Below are positions 18,178 through 26,676 of a stretch of 45,112 bases of DNA, piece by piece. The position numbers and the translations under genes were made by a program. This DNA is from Candidatus Eiseniibacteriota bacterium (GTDB lineage Bacteria; Eisenbacteria; RBG-16-71-46; SZUA-252), in NCBI GenBank assembly GCA_005893265.1, contig VBOX01000086.1, positions 1 through 45,112 of the forward strand, in the 5' to 3' direction. The notes under the pieces were generated by a model, which did no database searches, was not told the DNA's origin, and saw only the letters and a list, made by a program, of their open reading frames with translations. Position 1 is the stretch's first letter, and every line of letters begins with the position of its first letter.

Positions 18178-18618
18178 ATGGCGACGTTTCGGGGGAGCTA
18201 CCGGCACTCGATTGACCATAAGGGTCGGATCAGTATTCCCGCGCGGTTTCGCCGCCTGCTCTCCGGGGACGCCTCAGACACCTTCATCATCCTCCGTGGT
18301 CTCGAAACGTGCGTGGCGCTCTATCCGCTCGATGAATGGCAGCGGATGGAGGAGCGGCTCCGCTCCCGCTCGTTTCACGACGAAACCAATCGCCGCTTCT
18401 TGCGGATCATGTCGCTGGATCTCAACGAGGGAACCATGGACGCGCAAGGACGTGTCGCGATTCCCCCGCGCCTACTCACCCATGCGCAGCTCAAGGGCGA
18501 GGCCATGGTGAACGGCGTCGTGGACCACATCGAGATCTGGGATCCGACCCAATTCGACGAATACCTCCGAACCTCGAATCGAAGCTACGAGGACATGGCC
18601 GGGGAGCTGCTGCTGTGA
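18178..18618 (+). CDS. mraZ: Transcriptional regulator MraZ
   Basis: 146 aa, normal length for the family. Two SpoVT/AbrB-like swapped-hairpin repeats are visible: 'SIDHKGRISIPARFRRLL' near residue 12 and 'TMDAQGRVAIPPRLLTHA' near residue 87. Both contain the conserved D-x-x-G-R that forms the DNA-contacting turn. In characterised bacteria it forms a ring-shaped oligomer and represses its own operon. The boxes at 18105-18130 fit this role. It is the first gene of the dcw cluster, and its TGA overlaps the GTG of the STAS-domain gene. Confidence 0.95.
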   Translation: MATFRGSYRHSIDHKGRISIPARFRRLLSGDASDTFIILRGLETCVALYPLDEWQRMEERLRSRSFHDETNRRFLRIMSLDLNEGTMDAQGRVAIPPRLLTHAQLKGEAMVNGVVDHIEIWDPTQFDEYLRTSNRSYEDMAGELLL

Positions 18619-19070
18619 CGGCGGCTCGGGGGGTGGCGCGCCTTCCGCTCGCGTTTGACCGTCCGGTCTTCCAGTGGGATTCGCGGCGTGGGGCCGGGCC
18701 GCTCATCGTGAGGCTATTCGGAAGGCTGGGAGAACGCGAGCTCGCGCAGATCGTCCAGGCGGTATGGGAGAGGGGCCGCTCGCCGCGCGATCTCGTGTGC
18801 ATCGAATTCGAGCAGGTGACGCATCTCGACTACCGTGCGCTCTCCGAGTTCACGCGCGCGCTCATCCGGCAGCAGAACCGGGGCGCGGACGTGTGCCTCG
18901 TCGGTTTGAGCGTCTACCTGAGAAGCTTGTTCGGCGTCGCGGGTCTGGGACCCGCTCTGCGCCGTCTGGAATGGATGCCGGTGAAGGAGGCCGAGGCGCC
19001 GCGCCGTCCGCTGGGTCTTGGGGACGTCATCTCGCAATTCCCGGCTCGTCGTCGCGATATCAGGCGTTAG
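18615..19070 (+). CDS. STAS-domain protein inserted in the dcw cluster
   Basis: 151 aa from the GTG in a GTGA overlap with mraZ; the ORF-track start at 18336 lies inside mraZ in another frame. The core 'LIVRLFGRLGERELAQIVQA', 'LVCIEFEQVTHLDYRALSEF', 'TRALIRQQNRGADVCLVGLS' and 'YLRSLFGVAGLG' has the alternating strand-helix order of a STAS domain, as in anti-sigma factor antagonists. The loop that normally reads D-S-S-G and carries the phosphorylated Ser reads 'LDYRAL', so regulation by SpoIIAB-type phosphorylation is unlikely at that site. The C-terminus is short and basic. STAS proteins are not standard dcw members. The tight coupling suggests a role in division or envelope regulation, or a partner-binding scaffold. 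The function is not known. Confidence 0.75.
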   Translation: MTAARGVARLPLAFDRPVFQWDSRRGAGPLIVRLFGRLGERELAQIVQAVWERGRSPRDLVCIEFEQVTHLDYRALSEFTRALIRQQNRGADVCLVGLSVYLRSLFGVAGLGPALRRLEWMPVKEAEAPRRPLGLGDVISQFPARRRDIRR

Positions 19071-19092
19071 CGGGAGAAATCCGAGGAGCTGA

Positions 19093-20007
19093 ATGCCGGG
19101 TCACGTCCCGGTTCTCAAGGAGGAGGCCGTCCAGTTGCTCCTGACAGATCCGAACGGGACCTATGTGGACGTGACTTTAGGGGGCGGCGGTCACGCCGCC
19201 GCAATTCTGGAGTCGCTGGGGGTGGATGGGAGGCTGGTGGGTTTGGACTGTGACCCGGCTGCAATCGATCACGCGCGCGCCATGCCGCCCGCACCGGATC
19301 CCCGGTTCGTGGCCGGGCGCGCGCGCTTTTCCGAGATCAGGCCCGCGCTCCAAGGTCTCGGGATCAGCGTCGTCGATGGAATCCTGGCGGATCTCGGAAT
19401 TTCCTCGATCCAGCTCGATGACCCAGCACGCGGGCTTTCCTACACCGCTTCGGGGCCGCTTGACATGCGCCTCGATCCCTCGCTTCCAAGAACCGCCGAC
19501 GCGTTGCTCCGGGCGATCGACGACGACGAGCTGCTGCGCGTGTTGCGGGAGCTGGGCGAGGTGCCCCGACCCCGAGCGGCCGTTCGCGCGATCCGCCGCG
19601 CGCTCGCGGCCGAGGTCACGGTCACGGCGGAGACGCTCCGCAAGGCGCTCGAACCGCTCTACCCGGGGCCCGCGCGACCCCGGCGCCTTTCCCAGGTCTT
19701 TCAGGCTCTGCGGATCGCCGTGAACCGCGAGCTCGACGAATTGGAATCGCTGCTCCACGAAGCGGCACACCTTTTGCGGCCGGGCGGGACGCTATGTGTC
19801 ATCGCGTATCACTCGCTCGAGGACCGTATTGTCAAAAATACGTTCCGCCCGCCGCGTCCATACGATCCGAGGGAGCCCATCCCCGAGTCGCCTTGGGTTC
19901 CTCTAACCAAGAAGCCCATTCGTCCATCCGACGAGGAATGCCGCCGGAACCCACGCGCCCGAAGCGCGCGCCTTCGCGCGGCGCGGCTCAAGGCGGAGGC
20001 CGCGTGA
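19093..20007 (+). CDS. rsmH: 16S rRNA (cytosine(1402)-N(4))-methyltransferase RsmH
   Basis: 304 aa, ATG with GAGGAG upstream. It shows the full set of RsmH/MraW motifs: N-terminal 'HVPVLKEEAVQLL', the SAM-binding 'VTLGGGGHAAAILE' (about 27-40), 'DLGISSIQLDDPARGLSY', 'GPLDMRLDP', 'YHSLEDRIVKN' (239-249) and the C-terminal 'TKKPIRPSDEE' followed by 'NPRARSARLR'. It methylates N4 of C1402 in the ribosomal P site. It keeps its usual dcw place after mraZ apart from the intervening STAS gene, and its stop overlaps the ftsL-like GTG. Confidence 0.97.
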   Translation: MPGHVPVLKEEAVQLLLTDPNGTYVDVTLGGGGHAAAILESLGVDGRLVGLDCDPAAIDHARAMPPAPDPRFVAGRARFSEIRPALQGLGISVVDGILADLGISSIQLDDPARGLSYTASGPLDMRLDPSLPRTADALLRAIDDDELLRVLRELGEVPRPRAAVRAIRRALAAEVTVTAETLRKALEPLYPGPARPRRLSQVFQALRIAVNRELDELESLLHEAAHLLRPGGTLCVIAYHSLEDRIVKNTFRPPRPYDPREPIPESPWVPLTKKPIRPSDEECRRNPRARSARLRAARLKAEAA

Positions 20008-20573
20008 GCCTCGCGATGAAGGTCGCAGCGGCGCCGCGCCGCGGCGCGGGACTCGCTCCGGGACGGCGCTCGCGCGTCGAGCTCCGGGTCGCCGACGAGG
20101 GTGGGGAGGACGGGGGACGCGAGCTGCATGGGCCCTACCTGCGCTCGTTCCGGGCTCAGCCCAAGCGGCGCGTGAACCCCCGCGTGATCGCGCTCCTCCT
20201 TCTCGCGGCGTCGCTCCTCTTTCTCAAAGTATGGGAGCGCACGGTCGCGAATTCGCTCTCCATGGACCGCGACCGGTTGGCCCGGGAGGTGCGGACGCTT
20301 GAGAACCGAATCCGGATCACGCGCGACCTCGAGGAGCAGGCGGCGTTCCGGAGCGGCTTCGACCTCACGAGCCTGAGCCAGCTCGGCTTCCAAAACCCCG
20401 ATCCGGCGCGGGTCGTGGACGTCGATCTCGTTGAGCCCCGCGGCCGGCGCGGGGCGCGCGCCGGCTTGGGCGTGAGGCTCCTTGGAGCGGTGCGGCGGGC
20501 CGTGCCCAGCGCCTGGACCGAGCGCATCGTGGGGCTGCCGGCGGCACCCGTAGAAGCTGGAGGAAACCGATGA
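20004..20573 (+). CDS. ftsL: FtsL-like cell division protein
   Basis: 189 aa from the GTG in a GTGA overlap with rsmH; the longer ORF at 19794 is not real upstream of this point. The topology is FtsL-like. A cytoplasmic basic N-terminus of about 50 residues precedes one TM helix ('VIALLLLAASLLFLKVW', about 63-80) and a short periplasmic coiled coil ('DRDRLAREVRTLENRIR'). The call rests on topology and position between rsmH and ftsI, since FtsL sequences diverge strongly. The N-terminus is longer than usual and a C-terminal tail of about 60 residues is extra. FtsL forms the FtsQBL-FtsWI activation complex. The stop overlaps the ftsI ATG. Confidence 0.75.
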   Translation: MSLAMKVAAAPRRGAGLAPGRRSRVELRVADEGGEDGGRELHGPYLRSFRAQPKRRVNPRVIALLLLAASLLFLKVWERTVANSLSMDRDRLAREVRTLENRIRITRDLEEQAAFRSGFDLTSLSQLGFQNPDPARVVDVDLVEPRGRRGARAGLGVRLLGAVRRAVPSAWTERIVGLPAAPVEAGGNR

Positions 20574-22651
20574 GCCCACTCGATCTGCGCCGTCTCAAGC
20601 TCCTGGCTGTCATTGGGCTGCTCTTCTACGGCGCGATCCTCGCGCGCCTGATTTCGATCCAAGTCCTTGGCCATTCCAGGCTGGATCGGGAGGCCCGCGG
20701 GCAGCAGACCTCGCGCGTCATCCTGGAGCCCGAACGCGGCCGGATTTTCGACCGTCACCTGCTCCCCCTCGCCGACAACGTGGACGTGAGCCAGATCTCG
20801 GTCCGCCCGGCCGAGGTGCGCAACGCCTCGGCGGCCCAGCGTTTCATCCGTGCCGCGGTGGGGCCGCGCGGTCTGGACCGGCTCCGCCGAGGGAGGAGAA
20901 ACGCGTATATCCGTATCACATCGCAAGTTACACCTGAACAAGAGATTGCGATCCGGAAATCGGCGCTCCCGGCCGGGGTACAAGTGGAGGAGGTCCCGGC
21001 CCGCGTCTATCCGCTGGACGAGCTGGCGCGCCCCGTCGTGGGCGTGGTCGGCGTCGATGGTGTAGGGCTCGAGGGGATCGAGCGCGTGTTCGACCGCGAG
21101 CTACGCGGCGTGGGCGGGTGGGCCACGCTTTTCAGGGACGGGCGCGGCCTGGAGCACCAGCTCCCGCAGAGCATCGTGAAAGTCCCCGAGCCTGGATGGA
21201 GCTTGGTGACGACGATCGATCGGGACGCACAGTCGGTCCTCGTCATGGAGCTGAAACGGGCGGTGGCGCGCACCGGCGCGCGGAGCGGAATGGCGGTGTT
21301 CGCCGATCCGCACACCGGGGACATCTTCGCCATGGCGACCGTGGACGGCGCGAATCCGCCCGATGGCTCGGCGGGGAGGAACCGCGTGATCGCGGACCAG
21401 TACGAGCCCGGATCCACGTTCAAGCTGCTCGTCGGATGCGCGGCGCTCGAAGAGCACATCCTGGCCCCGGAGGATTCGTTCTACGTGAATCACGGCGAGG
21501 CGGACCTGGGCGGATTCACGATGCACGACTCGCATCCGGAGACGCGCTGGTACACCGTGCGCGAGGCGACCGCACTCTCGAGCAACGTCTGTTACGCGCA
21601 AATCGGGATGAAGGTCGGCGCGAGCGTCCTCTACCGCTACGCCCGGCTGTTCGGCTTCGGCCAGCCGACGCGGATCCAGCTTCCGGGGGAGACGTCGGGG
21701 CAAATCCGGAATCCGTCCCGGTGGTCGGCCCGGTCCTTGGCAACGATCTCGATCGGTCAAGAGGTGACGGCGACACCGCTTCAGATGCTCATGGCCTACT
21801 GCGCCGTGGCGAACGGCGGAATATTGATGCGGCCGAGGATCGCCTCGGCGCTCGTAAACGAGCTCGGCGAGCCGGTGCGGCTCTACCCGGTCGAGCGCGT
21901 GCGCCGCGTGATCTCCCCGGAGACATCGGAGACCTTCCGCTCGTTCCTTCGGGACGCGGTCACCATGGGAACGGCAACGGAGGCAGCGCTTCCTTGGTGC
22001 GAGGTGGCCGGGAAGACCGGCACGGCCCAAAAATCGGATGAGGGAGGCCGAGGATACGGGCAGGGACGTTACGTGTCTTCGTTCGTAGGAATGGCCCCGG
22101 CGAGGAATCCCCAGATCGTGGGTCTCATCGTTTTGGATGAGCCCCGCGGCGCCTATTACGGCGGCACCGTCGCGGCGCCCGTATTTCGGGACATCGTGGC
22201 GACCTGGGCCACGCTGGGCAAGGGTCCGGTCCGTCTCCCGGCACAGACGCTCGTTACGGCGGCCAGGCGGAAGGAGCAGGCGGTGCGCGTTCCGGACGTC
22301 AGGCTCATGGCGGCCGAGCAAGCCCGCTTCGTGCTCCGCTCCGCGGGGATGGATTGCGCCGTCGAAGGAAACGGCGCCCGCGTGGCGGTTCAGTCGCCGG
22401 AGCCGGGCGCGAACGCGCGATCAGGGGAGGTGGTTCGGGTCGTCCTCTCGACCGATCCCGCGCCGGACATCGGGTTCCCCGATCTTCGGGGCCTTTCGCT
22501 GCGCGAGGCGCTGGCGCGCCTGAGCGCCCTCTCCGTTCACATCGGGGGCGTCTATGGGAGTGGACAGGTCGTGGAACAGGATCCTCCGCCCGGCGCGGCG
22601 ATCAAGGCCGGCCAATCTTGCGCGATCCGGTGCGCGCCCCGGAGCTTGTGA
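20570..22651 (+). CDS. ftsI: Division transpeptidase FtsI/PBP3 (SpoVD/PBP2x-like) with two PASTA domains
   Basis: 693 aa, ATGA overlap with ftsL. Order: one N-terminal TM helix (10-30), the dimerisation domain with 'EPERGRIFDRHLLPLADN' (about 53-70), then the transpeptidase domain. That domain has the active-site STFK (282-285), SSN (337-339) and KTGT (482-485). Two PASTA domains follow at about 572-633 and 635-690 ('VPDVRLMAAEQARFVL' and 'FPDLRGLSLREALARL'). It crosslinks septal peptidoglycan in the periplasm with FtsW. PASTA domains are usual in Gram-positive PBP2x/SpoVD but not in proteobacterial FtsI. All catalytic residues are present. The stop overlaps the murE GTG. Confidence 0.95.
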   Translation: MSPLDLRRLKLLAVIGLLFYGAILARLISIQVLGHSRLDREARGQQTSRVILEPERGRIFDRHLLPLADNVDVSQISVRPAEVRNASAAQRFIRAAVGPRGLDRLRRGRRNAYIRITSQVTPEQEIAIRKSALPAGVQVEEVPARVYPLDELARPVVGVVGVDGVGLEGIERVFDRELRGVGGWATLFRDGRGLEHQLPQSIVKVPEPGWSLVTTIDRDAQSVLVMELKRAVARTGARSGMAVFADPHTGDIFAMATVDGANPPDGSAGRNRVIADQYEPGSTFKLLVGCAALEEHILAPEDSFYVNHGEADLGGFTMHDSHPETRWYTVREATALSSNVCYAQIGMKVGASVLYRYARLFGFGQPTRIQLPGETSGQIRNPSRWSARSLATISIGQEVTATPLQMLMAYCAVANGGILMRPRIASALVNELGEPVRLYPVERVRRVISPETSETFRSFLRDAVTMGTATEAALPWCEVAGKTGTAQKSDEGGRGYGQGRYVSSFVGMAPARNPQIVGLIVLDEPRGAYYGGTVAAPVFRDIVATWATLGKGPVRLPAQTLVTAARRKEQAVRVPDVRLMAAEQARFVLRSAGMDCAVEGNGARVAVQSPEPGANARSGEVVRVVLSTDPAPDIGFPDLRGLSLREALARLSALSVHIGGVYGSGQVVEQDPPPGAAIKAGQSCAIRCAPRSL

Positions 22652-24141
22652 TCGGAATCGGCGGCTTGCGCACCGAGGCGCTCCCCGGGCTTTTGGGCGC
22701 CTCCGAGACGAGCGGAGAGCTTCGCGGCGAGTGGGGGATGGTCCGCTACAACTCGCGCGACGTGAAGGCGCGGGATCTCTTTGTCGCCATCCCCGGCCTC
22801 ACGCACGACGGCCATGCGTACGTCGCGGCCGCGGCGCGGAGCGGCGCCACGGCGGCTGTCGTCGAGTGCTTCGTGCCGGAGGTCGACCTTCCGCAAGTCC
22901 GCGTTCCGGATGCACGGCGCGCGCTTGCGATTCTGGCGGGGGAGGAAACCGGGAACCCCTCTCGCGAGATGGTGATCGCGGGAGTGACCGGGACCAACGG
23001 AAAGACAACCACCGCGCACCTGATCCGCGCGGTGTTCGAGCAAGCGGGTCATCGCACAGGATTCATCGGCACCGTCGGATACGAGTTCGAGGGACACCAC
23101 GAGCCGGCACCCCATACCACGCCCGAAGCGCCCGACTTGATGCGCATGCTTCGAGCCTGGCGGGCGCGCGGGGCGGCGGCTGTGGCCATGGAGGTTTCAT
23201 CGCACGCGCTCGCTCTCGAGCGAACCTATGGCGTCGCGTTCGATGTCGGTGTCTTCACCAATCTGACTCAAGATCATCTCGATTTTCACGGAACCCTTGA
23301 ATCGTACCGCGAAGCGAAAGCCCGCCTCTTTCGCGCCGAGGAGAGAGGGGACCGGACGAAGCGGTTTTCGGGTGCCGTCAACGTGGACGATCCGGCGGGC
23401 CTCTGGATCCAGGCCCGTGCCGACTGCCCCATCGTCGGATTCGGGATGGGCGCTCGAGCAGACATCCGGGCGGAAGATGTGCGCTCGAGATCGGACGGCA
23501 CGGATTTTCGGATTCGGGAGCGGAACCAAACCACGATGGTTTCCCTGCGCCTGCGAGGCGCATTCAACGCCATGAACGCGCTCGCCGCGTTCGCCGCCGG
23601 CCGTGCGCTCGAGATTCCCACGGGCACGATCGTCGCCGGTCTCGAAAGGGTCGCGTCGGTGCCGGGGCGGCTCGAGCCGGTGGACGAGGGACAACCCTTT
23701 CAGGTGCTGGTCGATTACGCACACACGCCGGACGCGCTGAGCCGGGCCCTCGAGGCGGTACGGGAATTCCGTCCCAAGAGGCTTCTGTGCGTCTTCGGTT
23801 GCGGAGGAGACCGCGATCGGGGCAAGCGACCGCTGATGGGTGCCGCCGCGGCACGGCTCGCGGACCAGGTGATCCTCACGTCCGATAACCCACGGAGCGA
23901 GGACCCGGCTGCGATCCTGCGCGAGATCGAGGCGGGAGTGCGTGGAGCGTCCAACGTGCGGACGATCGCGGATCGGGCTCTGGCAATCGCGGCCGCCATC
24001 GACGTGGCCGCTGCCGGAGACGCTCTCCTGATCGCGGGGAAAGGGCACGAGACCTACCAGATCATCGGCGCCCGCACGCTCCCATTCGATGACCGAGAGG
24101 TCGCGCGGGCGGCTCTTCGGCGGCGGGGATTCGGACGTTGA
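22648..24141 (+). CDS. murE: UDP-MurNAc-L-Ala-D-Glu:meso-DAP ligase MurE
   Basis: 497 aa from the GTG overlapping the ftsI stop; the ORF-track start at 22354 is inside ftsI. The N-terminal Mur domain has 'NSRDVKARDLFVAIPG'. The ATP-binding 'VTGTNGKTTTAHLI' is at 113-126, the lysine that is carbamylated in the family is in 'YREAKARLF' (about 224), and the C-terminal domain has 'VDYAHTPDALSRAL' and DNPRSEDP (413-420). DNPR is the meso-diaminopimelate specificity motif, so the stem peptide is probably DAP-type. An ATG at 22738 is a possible but less likely internal start. The stop overlaps the murF TTG. Confidence 0.96.
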   Translation: MIGIGGLRTEALPGLLGASETSGELRGEWGMVRYNSRDVKARDLFVAIPGLTHDGHAYVAAAARSGATAAVVECFVPEVDLPQVRVPDARRALAILAGEETGNPSREMVIAGVTGTNGKTTTAHLIRAVFEQAGHRTGFIGTVGYEFEGHHEPAPHTTPEAPDLMRMLRAWRARGAAAVAMEVSSHALALERTYGVAFDVGVFTNLTQDHLDFHGTLESYREAKARLFRAEERGDRTKRFSGAVNVDDPAGLWIQARADCPIVGFGMGARADIRAEDVRSRSDGTDFRIRERNQTTMVSLRLRGAFNAMNALAAFAAGRALEIPTGTIVAGLERVASVPGRLEPVDEGQPFQVLVDYAHTPDALSRALEAVREFRPKRLLCVFGCGGDRDRGKRPLMGAAAARLADQVILTSDNPRSEDPAAILREIEAGVRGASNVRTIADRALAIAAAIDVAAAGDALLIAGKGHETYQIIGARTLPFDDREVARAALRRRGFGR

Positions 24142-25586
24142 ATCAGACACCGAGCCCCTGGCTGACACTCGACGAGGTGATCCGCGTGACCGCGGGGCGG
24201 CTCGCCCACACGATCGAAAAGCGACATGCGTCGGTGTCATTCAGCGCGTGCTCGATCGACACCCGGTCGCTTTCTGGCGGGGAGCTTTTCGTCCCGCTCC
24301 CCGGGACCCGCGCGGACGGGCATGATTTCGTGGTCTCGGCCCTTGAGGGGAAGGCGGCGGGGAGCCTCGCTTCGGACGCGCGGCCGCGCGATGCCGGCTG
24401 GGAGCGATCCGGGAAGCCTGTCGTCCTTGTCAAGGATCCGCTCCGGGCGCTTCAGGCTCTGGGACGCCACTGCCGGACCAAATCGGGAATTCCGTTGACC
24501 GCGGTCACCGGCTCGAATGGGAAGACGACCACGAAGGAGATGATCGCCGCCGTGCTCGGCGCGCGCTACCGAGTGCACAGGAATCGGGGAAACCTGAACA
24601 ACCACATCGGCGTCCCTCTTACGCTCACCCGGCTCAGGCAGGAGCACGAGATGGTCGTGATCGAGATGGGAATGAGCGCGCGCGGCGAGATCCGCGAGCT
24701 CGCGCTCGTCTCCCTCCCGAACGTGGGCGTCCTCACGAACGCCGCCGCGGCGCACTTGGCCTCGCTTCGCACCGTCGAGGAGGTGGCGCGGGCGAAGAGC
24801 GAGCTCGCGGAAGCGCTGCCTCGCGACGGCTTTCTGGTCCTGAACGCGGATGACGAGCGCCTCTGGAACATGAACCGCGGGCGGCCGGTCCCGCACAAGA
24901 GCTACGCGCTCGAGAATCGCGCGGCGGATCTCATACCGACGCGCGTCTCGCTCAGCGCCCACGGGGGCGCCTCCTTCGCGCTGGCGGACGGGACGGAATT
25001 CCGCCTGACGCTCCTCGGGCTCCACAACGTGCGCAACGCGCTCGCCGCGATCCTGGTGGGCGACCACTTCGGTATCCCGCGGGCGCTGGCGGCCGAGGCC
25101 TTAGGCTCGCTCCGCCCGGAGCGGCACCGACTCGAGCTTCTCGAGTCCGGCGGGGTCTTCGTCCTCGACGACGTCTATAACGCGAACCCCGCTTCGATGC
25201 TCGAGGCGCTCCGGCTCCTGGGGGCGATCGAGACCCGGGGCCAGCGGCGCGCCGTGCTCGGCGACATGCTGGAGCTGGGCCCGGATTCGGAACGGTTCCA
25301 CGAAGAGGCGGGCCGCGAGGTGCCGCGCGAATCATGGCTTTACGTGGCGGGGGAGTATGCCGGGGCGGTGGAACGCGGCGCCCGCGCCGCGGGGGTCTCG
25401 GCCGCGCGTATCCGGCTGTTTCCTTCCGTGCCGGAAATGGCTTCGGCCGTCGAGAAGGACGCGAAGCCCGGAGACCTGATTCTGGTCAAGGGCTCACGTG
25501 GGATGCGGCTCGAGCAGGTCGTGGAGCGTTTGGTTCCCGGGCAGAAGGACGCGTTTGATCCGATGCACGCGGCGGGAAGGAACTAG
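24138..25586 (+). CDS. murF: UDP-MurNAc-tripeptide:D-Ala-D-Ala ligase MurF
   Basis: 482 aa, TTG start within a TTGA overlap with murE. The N-terminal domain has 'CSIDTRSLSGGELFVPLPG', the P-loop 'AVTGSNGKTTTKEMI' is at about 121-135, and 'NNHIGVPLTL', 'VIEMGMSARGEI' and 'LDDVYNANPASM' are all MurF hallmarks. It adds D-Ala-D-Ala to the UDP-tripeptide in the cytoplasm, the step after MurE. The length is normal for the family. Ddl, which makes its substrate, is not in this window. Confidence 0.96.
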   Translation: MNQTPSPWLTLDEVIRVTAGRLAHTIEKRHASVSFSACSIDTRSLSGGELFVPLPGTRADGHDFVVSALEGKAAGSLASDARPRDAGWERSGKPVVLVKDPLRALQALGRHCRTKSGIPLTAVTGSNGKTTTKEMIAAVLGARYRVHRNRGNLNNHIGVPLTLTRLRQEHEMVVIEMGMSARGEIRELALVSLPNVGVLTNAAAAHLASLRTVEEVARAKSELAEALPRDGFLVLNADDERLWNMNRGRPVPHKSYALENRAADLIPTRVSLSAHGGASFALADGTEFRLTLLGLHNVRNALAAILVGDHFGIPRALAAEALGSLRPERHRLELLESGGVFVLDDVYNANPASMLEALRLLGAIETRGQRRAVLGDMLELGPDSERFHEEAGREVPRESWLYVAGEYAGAVERGARAAGVSAARIRLFPSVPEMASAVEKDAKPGDLILVKGSRGMRLEQVVERLVPGQKDAFDPMHAAGRN

Positions 25587-25587
25587 G

Positions 25588-26676
25588 GTGTTCTACCACT
25601 TCCTCTATCCCCTTCACGAGCAGTTCCCGGCCCTGAATGTCTTCCGGTACATCACCTTTCGCTCCGCCTATGCGGCGGCGACGGCGCTCTTCCTGGCGTT
25701 CTTGCTCGGCCCCCCGGTCATCCAGTGGCTCCGGGCGCTCAAGATCGGCCAGCAAGTGCGGGATGACGGCCCGCGGAGTCACCTGCCGAAGGCCGGAACG
25801 CCCACGATGGGTGGTGTCCTCATCGTCATCGCCATCGTGATCCCGACGCTCCTCTGGGGGAATCTCGAGAATCGGAACGTCTGGATCGCGCTGCTCGCGA
25901 CGGTGTGGATGGGTCTGGTCGGCTTCATCGATGACTATCTTCGGGTCGTCAAGAGGATGCGGAAGGGGCTCCTCGGGCGGTACAAGTTGGCCGGGCAGCT
26001 GGTGCTTGGGATCGCGGTATTCTCGGCGGTGTATTTCTATCCCAGCCACGGCGTCCTGGATCCGGCCGAGACCAACGTGCCGTTCCTGAAGCGCACGGTC
26101 GTGGACTTCGGCTGGCTCTATCTCCCGTTCGTGATCCTCGTCGTGACCGGCGCCTCGAACGCGGTGAATCTCGCGGATGGGCTCGACGGACTCGCCGCGG
26201 GGATGACGACCTTCGCCGCGCTCGCCTTGGGTGGAATGTGCTACGTCACGGGCCACGTGAAATTCTCCCAGTACCTTCAGATTCCCTATTTCCAGGGCGC
26301 CGGGGAGCTCACCGTCTTCTGCTCCGCGGTTGTCGGCGCCACGCTGGGATTCCTGTGGTGGAACTGCCATCCGGCGGACGTCTTCATGGGGGACACCGGC
26401 TCGCTCGCGCTCGGGGCCGCGTTGGGCACGGTCGCGGTCCTGATCAAGCGTGAGTTCCTCCTCGCCATCGTCGGGGCGGTCTTCGTCGCCGAGGCGCTCT
26501 CGGTCATGGCGCAGGTTCTGTCGTTCAAGATATCAGGGAAGCGGATCCTCAGGATGGCGCCGCTTCATCACCATTTCGAGCTCAGCGGGTGGGCGGAGCC
26601 GCGCGTCGTGGTCCGGTTTTGGATCGCGGCGGCGCTCGCAGCCCTGCTGGGATTGAGCACGCTCAAGCTGCAATGA
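25588..26676 (+). CDS. mraY: Phospho-MurNAc-pentapeptide translocase MraY
   Basis: About 362 aa from GTG at 25588, one base after the murF stop, with AAGGA upstream; the ORF-track start (25498) is inside murF. Roughly ten TM helices are visible. Family motifs are 'KAGTPTMGGVLIV', 'GFIDDYLRVVK' with the catalytic Asp pair, 'NLADGLDGLAAG', 'FMGDTGSLALG' and 'HHHFELSGWAEPRVVVRFW'. It moves phospho-MurNAc-pentapeptide onto undecaprenyl phosphate to form lipid I. The stop overlaps the murD ATG. Confidence 0.97.
   Translation: MFYHFLYPLHEQFPALNVFRYITFRSAYAAATALFLAFLLGPPVIQWLRALKIGQQVRDDGPRSHLPKAGTPTMGGVLIVIAIVIPTLLWGNLENRNVWIALLATVWMGLVGFIDDYLRVVKRMRKGLLGRYKLAGQLVLGIAVFSAVYFYPSHGVLDPAETNVPFLKRTVVDFGWLYLPFVILVVTGASNAVNLADGLDGLAAGMTTFAALALGGMCYVTGHVKFSQYLQIPYFQGAGELTVFCSAVVGATLGFLWWNCHPADVFMGDTGSLALGAALGTVAVLIKREFLLAIVGAVFVAEALSVMAQVLSFKISGKRILRMAPLHHHFELSGWAEPRVVVRFWIAAALAALLGLSTLKLQ

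Noticed and set aside
21101-22321. Minus-strand ORF of 406 aa opposite ftsI
   Set aside because: ftsI has all catalytic motifs in its frame; this is a shadow.
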